Origin: Gemmatimonadota bacterium
GTDB taxonomy: Bacteria; Gemmatimonadota; Gemmatimonadetes; Longimicrobiales; Gaopeijiaceae
Reading direction: 5' to 3'
NCBI GenBank assembly: GCA_016873995.1
Contig: VGVR01000005.1
Coordinates: 1-64,000, forward strand
Length of the DNA: 64,000 nt
Positions 29,215-37,997 of this stretch are shown piece after piece (within the stretch, counting starts at the first letter, position 1; every line of letters starts with the position of its first letter). A model generated the notes under the pieces. That model saw only the letters and a program-made list of their open reading frames with translations, did no database searches and was not told the DNA's origin. A program made the translations under genes and the position numbers.

Positions 29215-30537
29215 TCATGCGCGCTGCTTCGCGGAGGCGCCGGCCCGCGTATCCGCGAGCTCGGCTTCGACGGTCTCGGGGTCGACCATGGGCTGCCACA
29301 CCTGCATGGCAGGGAACGTCTGCAGGAACCACCGCACGGCCCCGACATACAGGCCGAGGAACATGAGCCCGATGAGGGGATGCCAGATGGTGAAGATGGG
29401 GTCGCCCTCGTGGTGCAGGGACGGCGCTACCATCCCGTACCGCTCGAGCCAGAGGCCGAGCAGGATGACGGAGGTGAACGTCGCCAGTAGCGCGGGCTTC
29501 ATCTTGGGCTTGCGTCCGATGAGCCCCGCGAACGGGATGACGAAGCAGAGCACGATCACGGTGGCCGAGTAGGCACCCCACTCCTCGCCGGAGCGGCGGA
29601 TGATCCACGCCTGCTCCCAGGGCAGCTTGCCGTACCAGATGACGATGTACTGGCCGAAGAAGAGGTAGGTCCAGAACACGGTGAGCCCGAAGCAGAGCTT
29701 GCCGAGGTCCCAGCGCTGCTGGAGGCCGATCCCCTGCTCGAACGCCTTGTCCTGCGTGCGCAGGTAGACGCTCCACAGCGCGGTCGCCGCGGTGCCACCC
29801 CACAGGGCGCCCACGAAGAACCAAGGGCCCATCATGGTGCTGAACCAGTGCGGCTCGAGCGACATGATCCAGTCGTACGCGACTACGGTCATGGCCACCG
29901 CGTACACGAGCACGAACGCGGGCGCGATGGTGGTCATGCGGTGATAGCTCGCGACCTCCTCCTGCTCCTGACCTCTCCAGTTCTGCGTCAGGAGCTCACG
30001 CCAACCGGAGCGAGCGGAGTCGCCGCCGGCAGCTTCCTGCGAGAGCCCCATGTCGGGGCGCAGCGCGTGGTACACGAAGTACAGCGCCATCCCGAACATG
30101 AGCCCGACGAACACGATCTGGCGCGTCACCAGGAACGGCAGGTTGAGCCACGCGGCCTTGTTCTGGACGATGGGGTCCGTCTCCATCAACGCGACCCACG
30201 GGAAGTAGTCGCCTCCCAGCGCCAACATGGGCAGGAGGAGAACGAACGAGATCGGCAAGAAAGCCGCGAACGACTGGCTGACCCGGCGCGTGGACCAGTT
30301 CCATTTCGCCTTGACGATCCACGTGGCGATCGCATGCAATACGCCGCCAATCGCTATGCTCGTGAAGAAGAGCCAATTGGACACGTAGCTCGTCCAAGCG
30401 GACGCGGAGTCCTGTCCGAGCCGCACGACGAACGCGCCGAGCCCGATCACGAACATCGCGCCCACGATCATGTTGGCCGTGCTGGAGCGCGGCAGATAGC
30501 GGACCTGGACCTCGGAAGGTGCGTGCATGCCTGCCAT
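29215..30537 (-). CDS. actF: Alternative complex III quinol-binding membrane subunit ActF
   Basis: A 440-residue polytopic protein of the NrfD/PsrC-like family, paralogous to ActC, with about ten hydrophobic segments (first at about 22-45). It is the second quinol-oxidising membrane subunit candidate of alternative complex III, which oxidises quinol and reduces a c-type cytochrome or the terminal oxidase. Visible features include WALFVG-like and YDWIMSLEPHWFSTMMGPWFF motifs and FWTYLFFGQYIVIWYGKLPWE. The start is ATG 30537, just after the actE stop (TGACCATG). The frame is open further upstream but that lies inside actE. Last gene of the act operon. Confidence 0.92.
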   Translation of the reverse strand: MAGMHAPSEVQVRYLPRSSTANMIVGAMFVIGLGAFVVRLGQDSASAWTSYVSNWLFFTSIAIGGVLHAIATWIVKAKWNWSTRRVSQSFAAFLPISFVLLLPMLALGGDYFPWVALMETDPIVQNKAAWLNLPFLVTRQIVFVGLMFGMALYFVYHALRPDMGLSQEAAGGDSARSGWRELLTQNWRGQEQEEVASYHRMTTIAPAFVLVYAVAMTVVAYDWIMSLEPHWFSTMMGPWFFVGALWGGTAATALWSVYLRTQDKAFEQGIGLQQRWDLGKLCFGLTVFWTYLFFGQYIVIWYGKLPWEQAWIIRRSGEEWGAYSATVIVLCFVIPFAGLIGRKPKMKPALLATFTSVILLGLWLERYGMVAPSLHHEGDPIFTIWHPLIGLMFLGLYVGAVRWFLQTFPAMQVWQPMVDPETVEAELADTRAGASAKQRA

Positions 30538-30539
30538 GG

Positions 30540-31139
30540 TCAGTTCCCCGCTCGCTGCTGCAGCTGGCGCACGTAGTTCACGATGTGCCAGCGGTCGAAA
30601 TGGGAGATGCGGCTCCCGTACTCGGGCATGAGGCCTCGGCCGACACGGATCATCGCGTAGATGTACGCGTCGCTGTACGCGGCCACCTGCGGGCCCGACA
30701 GGTTGTATGCCGGCAGCACCGGGTGGAGCGCCGCAATGTACGCGCCGGTGCCGACGCCCGCGGGGCCGTGGCAGACAACGCACACCCGCATGTACATCTC
30801 TTCACCGCGCGCGAGCGACTCGGGGTCGGTCGGGTTGGTGGGGTTCACCATTCCCTGGATGGCGGGGCCGCCCACGCCCGGCACGCCCAGGTCGAGCTGT
30901 GTGAACGGCGGAATGTCGACGCCTTCCGGTTGGCCGACGTTGAACTCGCCCTCGGCCGCCGGTGCGTTGCCGTACGCGAACGCGACGGAGCCGACCGGAG
31001 CGGGATGCGTGTTCTCGTAGGGGTCGAACGAGCGCTGGTCGCGCATGGAGCGACCGAACACGAGCACGAGCGCGTCGTCCATCGGCTTGCACGCCCCGAG
31101 CGTCAGGAGCGCGAGCGCGCACAACGCGGCCTTACGCAT
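30540..31139 (-). CDS. actE: Alternative complex III monoheme cytochrome c, ActE
   Basis: A 199-residue lipoprotein cytochrome. Lipobox LTLGAC is at residues 12-17. One heme c site, CVVCH (about residue 120), and a distal methionine candidate in GLMPEYG are present. In alternative complex III, ActE carries electrons on the periplasmic face from the ActB/ActA side toward the acceptor. The ATG at 31139 overlaps the actD stop by 8 bp. Length and single heme match ActE. Confidence 0.92.
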   Translation of the reverse strand: MRKAALCALALLTLGACKPMDDALVLVFGRSMRDQRSFDPYENTHPAPVGSVAFAYGNAPAAEGEFNVGQPEGVDIPPFTQLDLGVPGVGGPAIQGMVNPTNPTDPESLARGEEMYMRVCVVCHGPAGVGTGAYIAALHPVLPAYNLSGPQVAAYSDAYIYAMIRVGRGLMPEYGSRISHFDRWHIVNYVRQLQQRAGN

Positions 31140-31671
31140 GTTTGGCTCCTTCGCGCATCTCGATGGGCTCCTGCGCCTTCAGGATCTTGCGCGCCTCGTC
31201 GAGCCGCGCCCCGTCGGCCTCGACGTAGACGCCGTAACGGCCGGCGGTGAACTCGGGATCGTAGAGCACGGCCGGCTTTATGGCGGGGAGCCGGCTCAGC
31301 ACGAAGATGCCGATGATCGTCGACAGCGCGCCGAAGAGCACCATCAACTCGAACGTGAAGATGACGTAGGGCGGAATCGACACGATCGGCTTCCCACCCA
31401 CCACCAGCGGCCAGTCGAGACTGGTCCAGGTCGGGAACGCGAGCCCGGTCGCTGCGCCGGTGAGGCCGCCGCAGAGCGTCCACACGCGCACCGGGCTGCG
31501 GCCGTAGCCGAGCGCGTGCTCGATGTGGTGATCGGGGTACGGCGCGTACGCTTGCGGCTTGAAGCCCGCCTTCCGCAGGTGCTCGATGGCATCCACGGTC
31601 GAGTCGAGGTACTCGTACGAGGCGAGGACTCCACTATTCTGACCGCCTGGACTGCTCACTGCGGTGCTCAT
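31132..31671 (-). CDS. actD: Alternative complex III subunit ActD (DUF3341)
   Basis: A 179-residue protein with two membrane segments (about 65-85 and 100-125) and the DUF3341 pattern: ASYEYLDSTVDAIEHLRKAGFKPQAYAPYPDH, then GRSPVRVWTLCGGLTGAATGLAF. ActD packs against ActC/ActF in the membrane arm and has no cofactor. The ATG at 31671 shares a base with the actC stop (TGATG). Confidence 0.92.
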   Translation of the reverse strand: MSTAVSSPGGQNSGVLASYEYLDSTVDAIEHLRKAGFKPQAYAPYPDHHIEHALGYGRSPVRVWTLCGGLTGAATGLAFPTWTSLDWPLVVGGKPIVSIPPYVIFTFELMVLFGALSTIIGIFVLSRLPAIKPAVLYDPEFTAGRYGVYVEADGARLDEARKILKAQEPIEMREGAKHA

Positions 31672-33053
31672 CAGTGTGCGCCCTCCAAGCTCTTCTTCTT
31701 ACGGAGCGGCGGAGGCATGACCTCCTTGAGCTCCTGGATCGCGACGGGCGGGAGCAGCCGCGTGAAGAGCAGGAACCAGAAGCCGAACCAACAGAAGGAC
31801 CCTATCAGAATCCCTATCTCGACGAACGAAGGCCGGTAGACGCCCCAGGCGAAGGGCTCGTACTCGTGCGAGAGCGACACGACCACGATCACGTAGCGCT
31901 CGAACCACATGCCGATGTTGATGAAGATCGTGACGATGAAGAGCGCCGGGATCGAGTGCCGCACGCGCTTGAACCAGAGGATGATCGGCACGAGACCGTT
32001 GCAGGTGAGCATGGTCCACGTCGCCCACCAGTAGTTGCCGAACACGCGGTTCCAGAACGCGGTGCGCTCAACCTCCTCACCGCTGTACCAGGCCAGGAAG
32101 AACTCGGACAGGTACGCGTAGAACACGATCAGCGAAGTCAGCAACATCAGCTTCGCCATCGCGTCGAAGTGCTTCGTGGTCAGGTACGCCTCGAGCCCGA
32201 AGATCTTCCGCATGGGCACCACCAGCGTGATGACCATGGCCAGGCCGGAGAAGATGGCTCCGGCGACGAAGTAGGGCGCGAAGATCGTGGTGTGCCAGCC
32301 GGGCACGATGCCCAGGGCGAAGTCCCACGACACGACCGAGTGCACGGAGAGCACCAGCGGCGTCGCCAAGGCGGCCAGGAACACGTAGGCGTTCCCGAAG
32401 TGATGCCACTGCGCGTCGGTGCCCTGCCAGCCGAGCGATATGATCCGGTAGAGATGCTTGCGCCATCCGGTCGCGCGATCACGCGCGGCCGCGATGTCCG
32501 GGATGCACCCCAAGTAGAAGAACGTCGCGGACACCGTGAAGTAGGTGGTGATCGCGAATACGTCCATCACCAGCGGCGACTTGAAGTTCGGCCAGAGGAA
32601 CCGCGAGTTCGGGTACGGGATCAGCCAGTACGCGTGCCAGACGCGGCCTACGTGGATCAGCGGGAAGAGCCCGGCGGTCATGACGGCGAAGACCGTCATG
32701 GCTTCGGCGGCGCGGTAGATCGACTGCCGCCACGGCGCGCGGAAGAGGAAGAGCACCGCGCTGATCAGCGTGCCCGAGTGCGCGATACCGACCCAGAACA
32801 CGAAGGTGGTGATGTACACGCCCCAGCCGACCGGCGAGGTCAGGCCCGCGACGCCGATCCCCCGGATCATCTGGTACGCCCACAGCGTCACGAACAGACC
32901 GACGCCAGCCGCCGCGGCGCCGAAGAGCATCCACCAGCCCTTGCCGGGCCGGGTGAGCATCTTGAGGACGTCGCGGTTGACGTCGTCGAGACGAGTGAGA
33001 TCCGGGTGCGCCAGCGCGCCCCTGTTGACGATCTCCTTCTCCGTCGTGGCCAT
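31671..33053 (-). CDS. actC: Alternative complex III membrane subunit ActC (NrfD-like)
   Basis: A 460-residue polytopic inner-membrane protein of the NrfD/PsrC family with about ten hydrophobic segments. Typical stretches are WGVYITTFVFWVGIAHSGTLISAVLFLFR, HVGRVWHAYWLIPYPN and VVSWDFALGIVPGWHTTIFAPYFVAGAIFSG. It forms one quinol site and connects to the iron-sulfur protein ActB. The ATG shares a base with the actB stop (TGATG) and the stop shares one with actD, so B, C and D are tightly coupled. Confidence 0.95.
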   Translation of the reverse strand: MATTEKEIVNRGALAHPDLTRLDDVNRDVLKMLTRPGKGWWMLFGAAAAGVGLFVTLWAYQMIRGIGVAGLTSPVGWGVYITTFVFWVGIAHSGTLISAVLFLFRAPWRQSIYRAAEAMTVFAVMTAGLFPLIHVGRVWHAYWLIPYPNSRFLWPNFKSPLVMDVFAITTYFTVSATFFYLGCIPDIAAARDRATGWRKHLYRIISLGWQGTDAQWHHFGNAYVFLAALATPLVLSVHSVVSWDFALGIVPGWHTTIFAPYFVAGAIFSGLAMVITLVVPMRKIFGLEAYLTTKHFDAMAKLMLLTSLIVFYAYLSEFFLAWYSGEEVERTAFWNRVFGNYWWATWTMLTCNGLVPIILWFKRVRHSIPALFIVTIFINIGMWFERYVIVVVSLSHEYEPFAWGVYRPSFVEIGILIGSFCWFGFWFLLFTRLLPPVAIQELKEVMPPPLRKKKSLEGAH

Positions 33054-36000
33054 CAGTGCTCCGCCGCCGCGACTTCGTGGAACGTGACCTTCCGCAGGTA
33101 CTGCACCGCCGGCTGCGTGTTGATGATGGCGTCGAGCACGCGGTACGTGCGCTCGCTCGCGACCACCTGCGTCACCCGCGCGTTCGGGTCACGGATGTTG
33201 CCGAAGACGATCGCCTCGGCCGGGCAGCTCTGCTCGCACGCCGGCACGATCTCGCCGTCGCGCACGGGGCGCTGGTCCTCGAGCGCGGCGCGGTTCTCCG
33301 CCTCGCGGATGCGCTGCATGCAGAAGCTGCACTTCTCCATGACGCCGTTGTCGCGCACGGTGACGTCCGGATTCCACTGCCAGTTGAGCGGCTCGGGAAT
33401 CGCGTCCGTGTACCGATACCAGTTGAATACGCGCACCTTGTACGGGCAGTTGTTCGCGCAGTAGCGGGTGCCGACGCAGCGGTTGTAGACCTGCGCGTTC
33501 ACGCCCTCGGGCGTGTGGTACGTGGCGAACACCGGGCAGACTGGCTCGCAGGGCGCGTTGTTGCAGTGCTGGCAGAGCATCGGCAGGAAGCGGATGTCGA
33601 GGTCGCTCGCCTGCGTCGCGTCCACGTGCTCGTAGTAGCGCTCGATGCGGATCCACATCATGTCGCGGCCCATGCGCACCTGGTCCTCGCCGGTCCAGGG
33701 CACGTTGTTCTCGGCCTGGCAGGCGGTGACGCACGCGCTGCACCCCGTGCACTTGTCGAGGTCGATCGCCATGGCCCAGCGCGGGCCCTCGTGAGCGTTG
33801 GCGTACTCGCCGTACCGCGAGCCCGGGAGCGGGAAGGATGCGGGGCTCCCGTCCTCGGCCGGCACCGGGATGAACCCGCCGCCTGCCTGGAGCTCCATCA
33901 GCTCGCCGTGCTCCTCTTCCGCCGCCTCGGCGGTCTCGCCGAGCAGCGCCAGCTGTACGGCCGGTGCGATCGGGCGGTCGTGCTGGTCGCCGTTCGCGCC
34001 GTCGACCGTGGCATGGCGCATGGCGCGCCCTGTCGGCTCGAGCGTGACGGTCGTCGCGACCGTCACCATGGCACCGGAGGGCTGCTCGGGCGTGCCCGGG
34101 AGCAGGTCGACGGCGTTCACGCCGTGCCTGTCCGCGTAACGGCCCATGGAGGTGTGCCCCGTGCCCATGGCGAGCGCGACGGCGTCCTCGCGGATCCCCG
34201 GGTAGAGCCAGACCGGCACTTCGACGGAGCCGTGCGGCGAGGCCAGCGTGACGATGTCGCCGTTCACGAGGCCGCGCGCGGCCGCGGTGGCCGGGTTGAT
34301 CTCGAGCCAGGAGTGCCAGACGATCTTCGCGACCGGGTCCGGGAGCTCCTGCATCCACGCGGAGTTGGCGAACTCACCGCCGCCGAAGCGGGACGACGGG
34401 TGCACGAGCAGCGTCAGGTCGCCACTGCCGTCGAACGTGGGGACGTCGAACGAGAGCGCGCGGTCCGGCGCGCGCAGCGCGGGCGACGCGGCGGCCGGCG
34501 ACGCAAATTGCGCATAGCCCATGCGAAGCGCCTGGCGCCACGCGGTGTCGAAGTCGACGGTCCGGTCCGTGTAGGCTGCGCGGTGACTGGACTGCAGGTA
34601 CTCGTAGAACGTCGCGGCGGCGGGGGCCGCTGCCCTCGCAGGGGCCGGCGCGGCCGCGGGTGCGCCCGGGGCCGCAGGAGCCGGAGCGACCGGCGGAGCC
34701 GCAGCGACGAGGCGCATCACCGCCAGCATCACGTCGCCCGAGTGCTTGGAGTCGAACGTCGACACCGGCGACATGACCGGCTGTTGGATCGCGAGCACGC
34801 CCGGGCGCGGCATCGAGTCGCCCCACGACTCCAGGAAGTGCTGGTCGGGGAGGATCAGATCCGCCATCGCGGACGTCTCGTCCATCGCCGACGCGAACGA
34901 GACCTTGAACGGCACGCGCTCGAACGCCTCGCGGAAGCCGGTCTGGGCCGGCAGCGAATACGCCGGGTTGGTGCCGTGCACGATCGCGACGCCGATACGG
35001 CCGGCGGACATCGCCTCGATGGCCGACGCCATGTCGCCCATCCGGCTCGTGGCCGCGGAGCTCTGCGCCTCGTAGTGCACCGTGCGGCCGACGTTCCCCG
35101 CCACGTGGTTCAGGATCATGACGGCCAGGTTCGCGGCGGTCGCATTCCTGTGGTGCGCACCCACGCCCGGGCCGAGCGCGAGGCTCGGGCCCTCGGAGCG
35201 GAAGCGCTCGGCGAGCGAGACGATCGCCTCTTCGCTCACGCCCGCCGCTTCGGCAGCCGCCGCGGGGCTGTATGCCTGTAGCAGGTTGGCGTAGGGGCCC
35301 GCGGCTTCGGGGGTCGCGATCGCAGACGCGATGCCGAGCGCGATCGCGGCCTCGGAGCCGGGCCGAATCGGGATCCACTCGTCCGCATTCTGGCCCGTCA
35401 GCGAAAGCCGCGGGCCGAGGAAGACGAACCTTCCCTTGGCGTGGCTCTCGTCGTTCACCCCGCTCATGCGCGCGAGGCCTTTGTTGTGCTCGACCGGGGA
35501 GGAGCCCGTGTCGACGAAGTCGTAGCCGAACGACACGAGCAGGCTAGCCGCGCCGATGTCGTAGCGGGGCGCGGTCGCAGTACCGTAGGCGATGCGCGCG
35601 GCCTCGAGCATCGGGGCATCGGTGACCGCGTCGTAGTCGACGCGCGTGGCGCCGAGCACCGCGACGAACTGGTCGATCAGGCCGCTCATGGTCGGACCGG
35701 TGTGACCCGCGATGACGACCACGTCGCCGCGGTCCACCGTGTTCGTCGGGCTCGCAGCTCGGCGCAGTCTAGCGGCCAGGAGCCGCTCGGCCTCGTCCCA
35801 GGTGCCCTGCCGGAAGGTGTCGCCCTCCCGGATCATGGGGCCGTGGAAGCGATCCGGGTTGTAGAGGTGCTGAAGCGTGGCGTGGCCGCGCGAGCAGATC
35901 CCGCCCTGTGAGACCGGATGCGTCGGGTTGCCTTCGATCTTGACCGCGCGACCCTCGCGGGTACGCACCCACATGCCGCACTCGGCGGCGCAGCCGCGGC

Positions 36001-36187
36001 AGACCGTCGTGTACCAGGTGGCGACGCCCGGGGTGATCTCCTCGGGGGCCACCACGTAGGGGAGGAGGCGCTCGACATCCCCCGTGGAACAGCCGGCGAT
36101 GGTGGCGCCGGCGCCCGTGACGCCGACGACCTTCAGGAAGTCGCGGCGGAGGATGCCGTCGTGGCGCTCTGCGAGATCTCTCGACAC
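33053..36187 (-). CDS. actB: Alternative complex III iron-sulfur/molybdopterin-like subunit ActB
   Basis: A 1044-residue periplasmic subunit. A twin-arginine signal (RRDFLKVVG, residues 14-22) predicts Tat export. Residues about 60-750 are molybdopterin-oxidoreductase-like with CRGCAAECG near the start; ActB proteins of known structure lack Mo. The C-terminal part (about 800-1000) is a four-cluster ferredoxin domain: CTGCSACVTAC, CQHCNNAPCEPVC, CVGTRYCANNCP, CSFC and CEQSC. A Pro/Ala-rich linker of about 35 residues (PAAPGAPAAAPAPARAAAP region, about residue 510) is inserted in the first domain. Its clusters carry electrons from the membrane quinol site toward the hemes. Confidence 0.95.
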   Translation of the reverse strand: MSRDLAERHDGILRRDFLKVVGVTGAGATIAGCSTGDVERLLPYVVAPEEITPGVATWYTTVCRGCAAECGMWVRTREGRAVKIEGNPTHPVSQGGICSRGHATLQHLYNPDRFHGPMIREGDTFRQGTWDEAERLLAARLRRAASPTNTVDRGDVVVIAGHTGPTMSGLIDQFVAVLGATRVDYDAVTDAPMLEAARIAYGTATAPRYDIGAASLLVSFGYDFVDTGSSPVEHNKGLARMSGVNDESHAKGRFVFLGPRLSLTGQNADEWIPIRPGSEAAIALGIASAIATPEAAGPYANLLQAYSPAAAAEAAGVSEEAIVSLAERFRSEGPSLALGPGVGAHHRNATAANLAVMILNHVAGNVGRTVHYEAQSSAATSRMGDMASAIEAMSAGRIGVAIVHGTNPAYSLPAQTGFREAFERVPFKVSFASAMDETSAMADLILPDQHFLESWGDSMPRPGVLAIQQPVMSPVSTFDSKHSGDVMLAVMRLVAAAPPVAPAPAAPGAPAAAPAPARAAAPAAATFYEYLQSSHRAAYTDRTVDFDTAWRQALRMGYAQFASPAAASPALRAPDRALSFDVPTFDGSGDLTLLVHPSSRFGGGEFANSAWMQELPDPVAKIVWHSWLEINPATAAARGLVNGDIVTLASPHGSVEVPVWLYPGIREDAVALAMGTGHTSMGRYADRHGVNAVDLLPGTPEQPSGAMVTVATTVTLEPTGRAMRHATVDGANGDQHDRPIAPAVQLALLGETAEAAEEEHGELMELQAGGGFIPVPAEDGSPASFPLPGSRYGEYANAHEGPRWAMAIDLDKCTGCSACVTACQAENNVPWTGEDQVRMGRDMMWIRIERYYEHVDATQASDLDIRFLPMLCQHCNNAPCEPVCPVFATYHTPEGVNAQVYNRCVGTRYCANNCPYKVRVFNWYRYTDAIPEPLNWQWNPDVTVRDNGVMEKCSFCMQRIREAENRAALEDQRPVRDGEIVPACEQSCPAEAIVFGNIRDPNARVTQVVASERTYRVLDAIINTQPAVQYLRKVTFHEVAAAEH

Positions 36188-36234
36188 TTACGCCCTCGTC
36201 GGCAACGGAAAGACAGGCATGAGAAGGACAACCA

Positions 36235-36795
36235 TCAGTAGTGACAGACCGCGCAGTCGGTCGAAGCCTGCTGCACGCCCTGCTCGTTCGGCTGCCGGTG
36301 ACAGTCGATGCACCACCCCATGTTCGCCCCACCCCAGACCGGACTCCGCTCGGTCAGCACGCCCATCGTCTGGACCTCGCCGTGGCATTGCTGGCACTGG
36401 AGGCCTGCGGCGATGTGGCGCATGTGCGGGAAGTGCGCGTGGTCGGAGATCTTGTAGATGCGGACCCATGGGATGGGCTCCCCGCTCTCCACGTACTCCT
36501 CGATCTTGGCGACCTCCGCGGGAGCGTTCCGGCCAGTGATCACCTGGTGGCACCCCCAGCACGTCGAGACCGGGGGGATCCCCGCGTCGACCGAGCGCTC
36601 GGCCGAGAAGTGGCAGAACATGCAGTTCATGTTCGCCTGACCCTCTTCGCTGCCGGCGTGCAGGTTGTGCGGGAACGCGATCGGCTGTCCACCTGCCGCT
36701 TCGCCCTCACCCTCCGCACCACCGCCCTGGACCAATCCGACACCCGCGAGCGCAAGAACTCCCGCCAGGCCACCGATCAGCCAGTTCTTTTTCAT
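36235..36795 (-). CDS. actA: Alternative complex III pentaheme cytochrome c, ActA
   Basis: A 186-residue multiheme cytochrome with an N-terminal membrane anchor (WLIGGLAGVLALAGVGLV). Five CxxCH heme sites are visible: CMFCH, CWGCH, CQQCH, CIDCH and CAVCH, matching the five hemes of ActA. It is the first gene of actABCDEF and forms the periplasmic electron wire with ActE. The start is set at ATG 36795 (MKKNWLIGG); an ATG 11 codons upstream would add a poorly hydrophobic leader. The whole cluster runs on the minus strand, divergent from moxR. Confidence 0.94.
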   Translation of the reverse strand: MKKNWLIGGLAGVLALAGVGLVQGGGAEGEGEAAGGQPIAFPHNLHAGSEEGQANMNCMFCHFSAERSVDAGIPPVSTCWGCHQVITGRNAPAEVAKIEEYVESGEPIPWVRIYKISDHAHFPHMRHIAAGLQCQQCHGEVQTMGVLTERSPVWGGANMGWCIDCHRQPNEQGVQQASTDCAVCHY

Positions 36796-37012
36796 CCGCA
36801 GCCGTGCTCCTGAAACGAAGCGTCGCAACTCGGGACTCGAAGCGCGAAATGGGGTGTTTCCGCTACGGGCAGAACGCTTGTGACGAATCGGAACATGGCC
36901 CCTGAGCGGCCTGAAACTACCTGGCGATACTGGGGGTGGTCAAGGTAGCATCCGAGGCGCCTTTCCTCGGGCATCTTGCGAACATTTTTCGGAGCGATAG
37001 GGTACCGCGGCC

Positions 37013-37996
37013 ATGCCAGATTCGAGCGCTACTGCGCCCACTCGCGAGGCTCGTCCGTCGCTCGAGCTCCTGGACCATCTGGTGCAGGAGGTGGAGAAGG
37101 TCTTCCACGGCAAACGCGGGGTCGTGCGGCTCGCACTGTCCGCCCTGCTCGCACGCGGCCACGTGCTCTTCGAGGACGTGCCGGGAGTCGGCAAGACCAC
37201 GCTCTCCCAGGCGCTCGCCAAGACCCTCGGCCTCGGCTTCCGCAGGGTCCAGTTCACCGCGGATCTACTCCCTTCGGACGTGCTCGGCGTGTCGGTCTAC
37301 AACCCGCTCACCGCCACGTTCGAGACCCGCCCCGGGCCGATCTTCACCAACGTCGTGGTCGCGGACGAGATCAACCGGGCCCCGCCGCGCACCCAGAGCG
37401 GCCTCCTGGAAGCCATGCAGGAGGGCACCGTAACCATCGACGACCGCTCGTTCGAGCTGCCGAAGCCGTTCCTGGTGATGGCCACGCAGAACCCCCTCGA
37501 GCACCACGGGACCTATCCGCTCCCGGAGAGCCAGCTCGACCGCTTCCTCATGCGCATCACCATCGGCTATCCGGACGACGAGGCCGAGCGGCGCATCCTG
37601 GCCGAGGACGCCGCGCACGAGCCCGTCATGGAGCGCCTCCAGACCGTGCTGCAGCCGACGCAGGTGCTGCAGCTGCAGAACCGCATCGACGAAGTGCAGG
37701 TCGACCCGGCCATCCTCGACTACCTGATGGCCATCGTGACCGCGACCCGCACGACGCCCAAGCTGCGCATGGGCGTGAGTCCGCGCGGCAACATGGCGCT
37801 CTACCGGGCGGCGCGGGCGTTCGCGCTCACGCAGGGGCGCACGTATCTCGTGCCGGACGATGTGCGCTCGCTCGCCGTGCCGTGCCTCGCGCACCGGATC
37901 CTGCCGGCGGGGGCATCCGGCACGACGCTCGACGCGCACGAGGAAGCCGCGGCGATCCTGGAGGGGCTGCTCGAGGAGATCGAGGCGCCGGTGTGA
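37013..37996 (+). CDS. MoxR-family AAA ATPase
   Basis: A 327-residue AAA+ ATPase, probably a chaperone for maturing neighbouring proteins. It shows Walker A EDVPGVGKTTLSQALA, Walker B VVVADEINRAPPRTQSGLLEAM, sensor 1 FLVMATQNPLEHHGTYPLPESQLDRF and a C-terminal lid with GVSPRGNMALYRAARAFAL. It heads a moxR-DUF58-transglutaminase operon, a widespread set whose role in cell-envelope or export processes is only partly known. It is divergent from actA with a 217-bp shared upstream region. Confidence 0.93.
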   Translation: MPDSSATAPTREARPSLELLDHLVQEVEKVFHGKRGVVRLALSALLARGHVLFEDVPGVGKTTLSQALAKTLGLGFRRVQFTADLLPSDVLGVSVYNPLTATFETRPGPIFTNVVVADEINRAPPRTQSGLLEAMQEGTVTIDDRSFELPKPFLVMATQNPLEHHGTYPLPESQLDRFLMRITIGYPDDEAERRILAEDAAHEPVMERLQTVLQPTQVLQLQNRIDEVQVDPAILDYLMAIVTATRTTPKLRMGVSPRGNMALYRAARAFALTQGRTYLVPDDVRSLAVPCLAHRILPAGASGTTLDAHEEAAAILEGLLEEIEAPV

Positions 37997-37997
37997 G

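Noticed and set aside
36796-37012. Sigma-70 promoter (TTGACC near 36944) for the act operon
   Set aside because: A -35-like box is visible on the minus strand, but the matching -10 (TAGTTT) is weak, so I do not call it as a feature.
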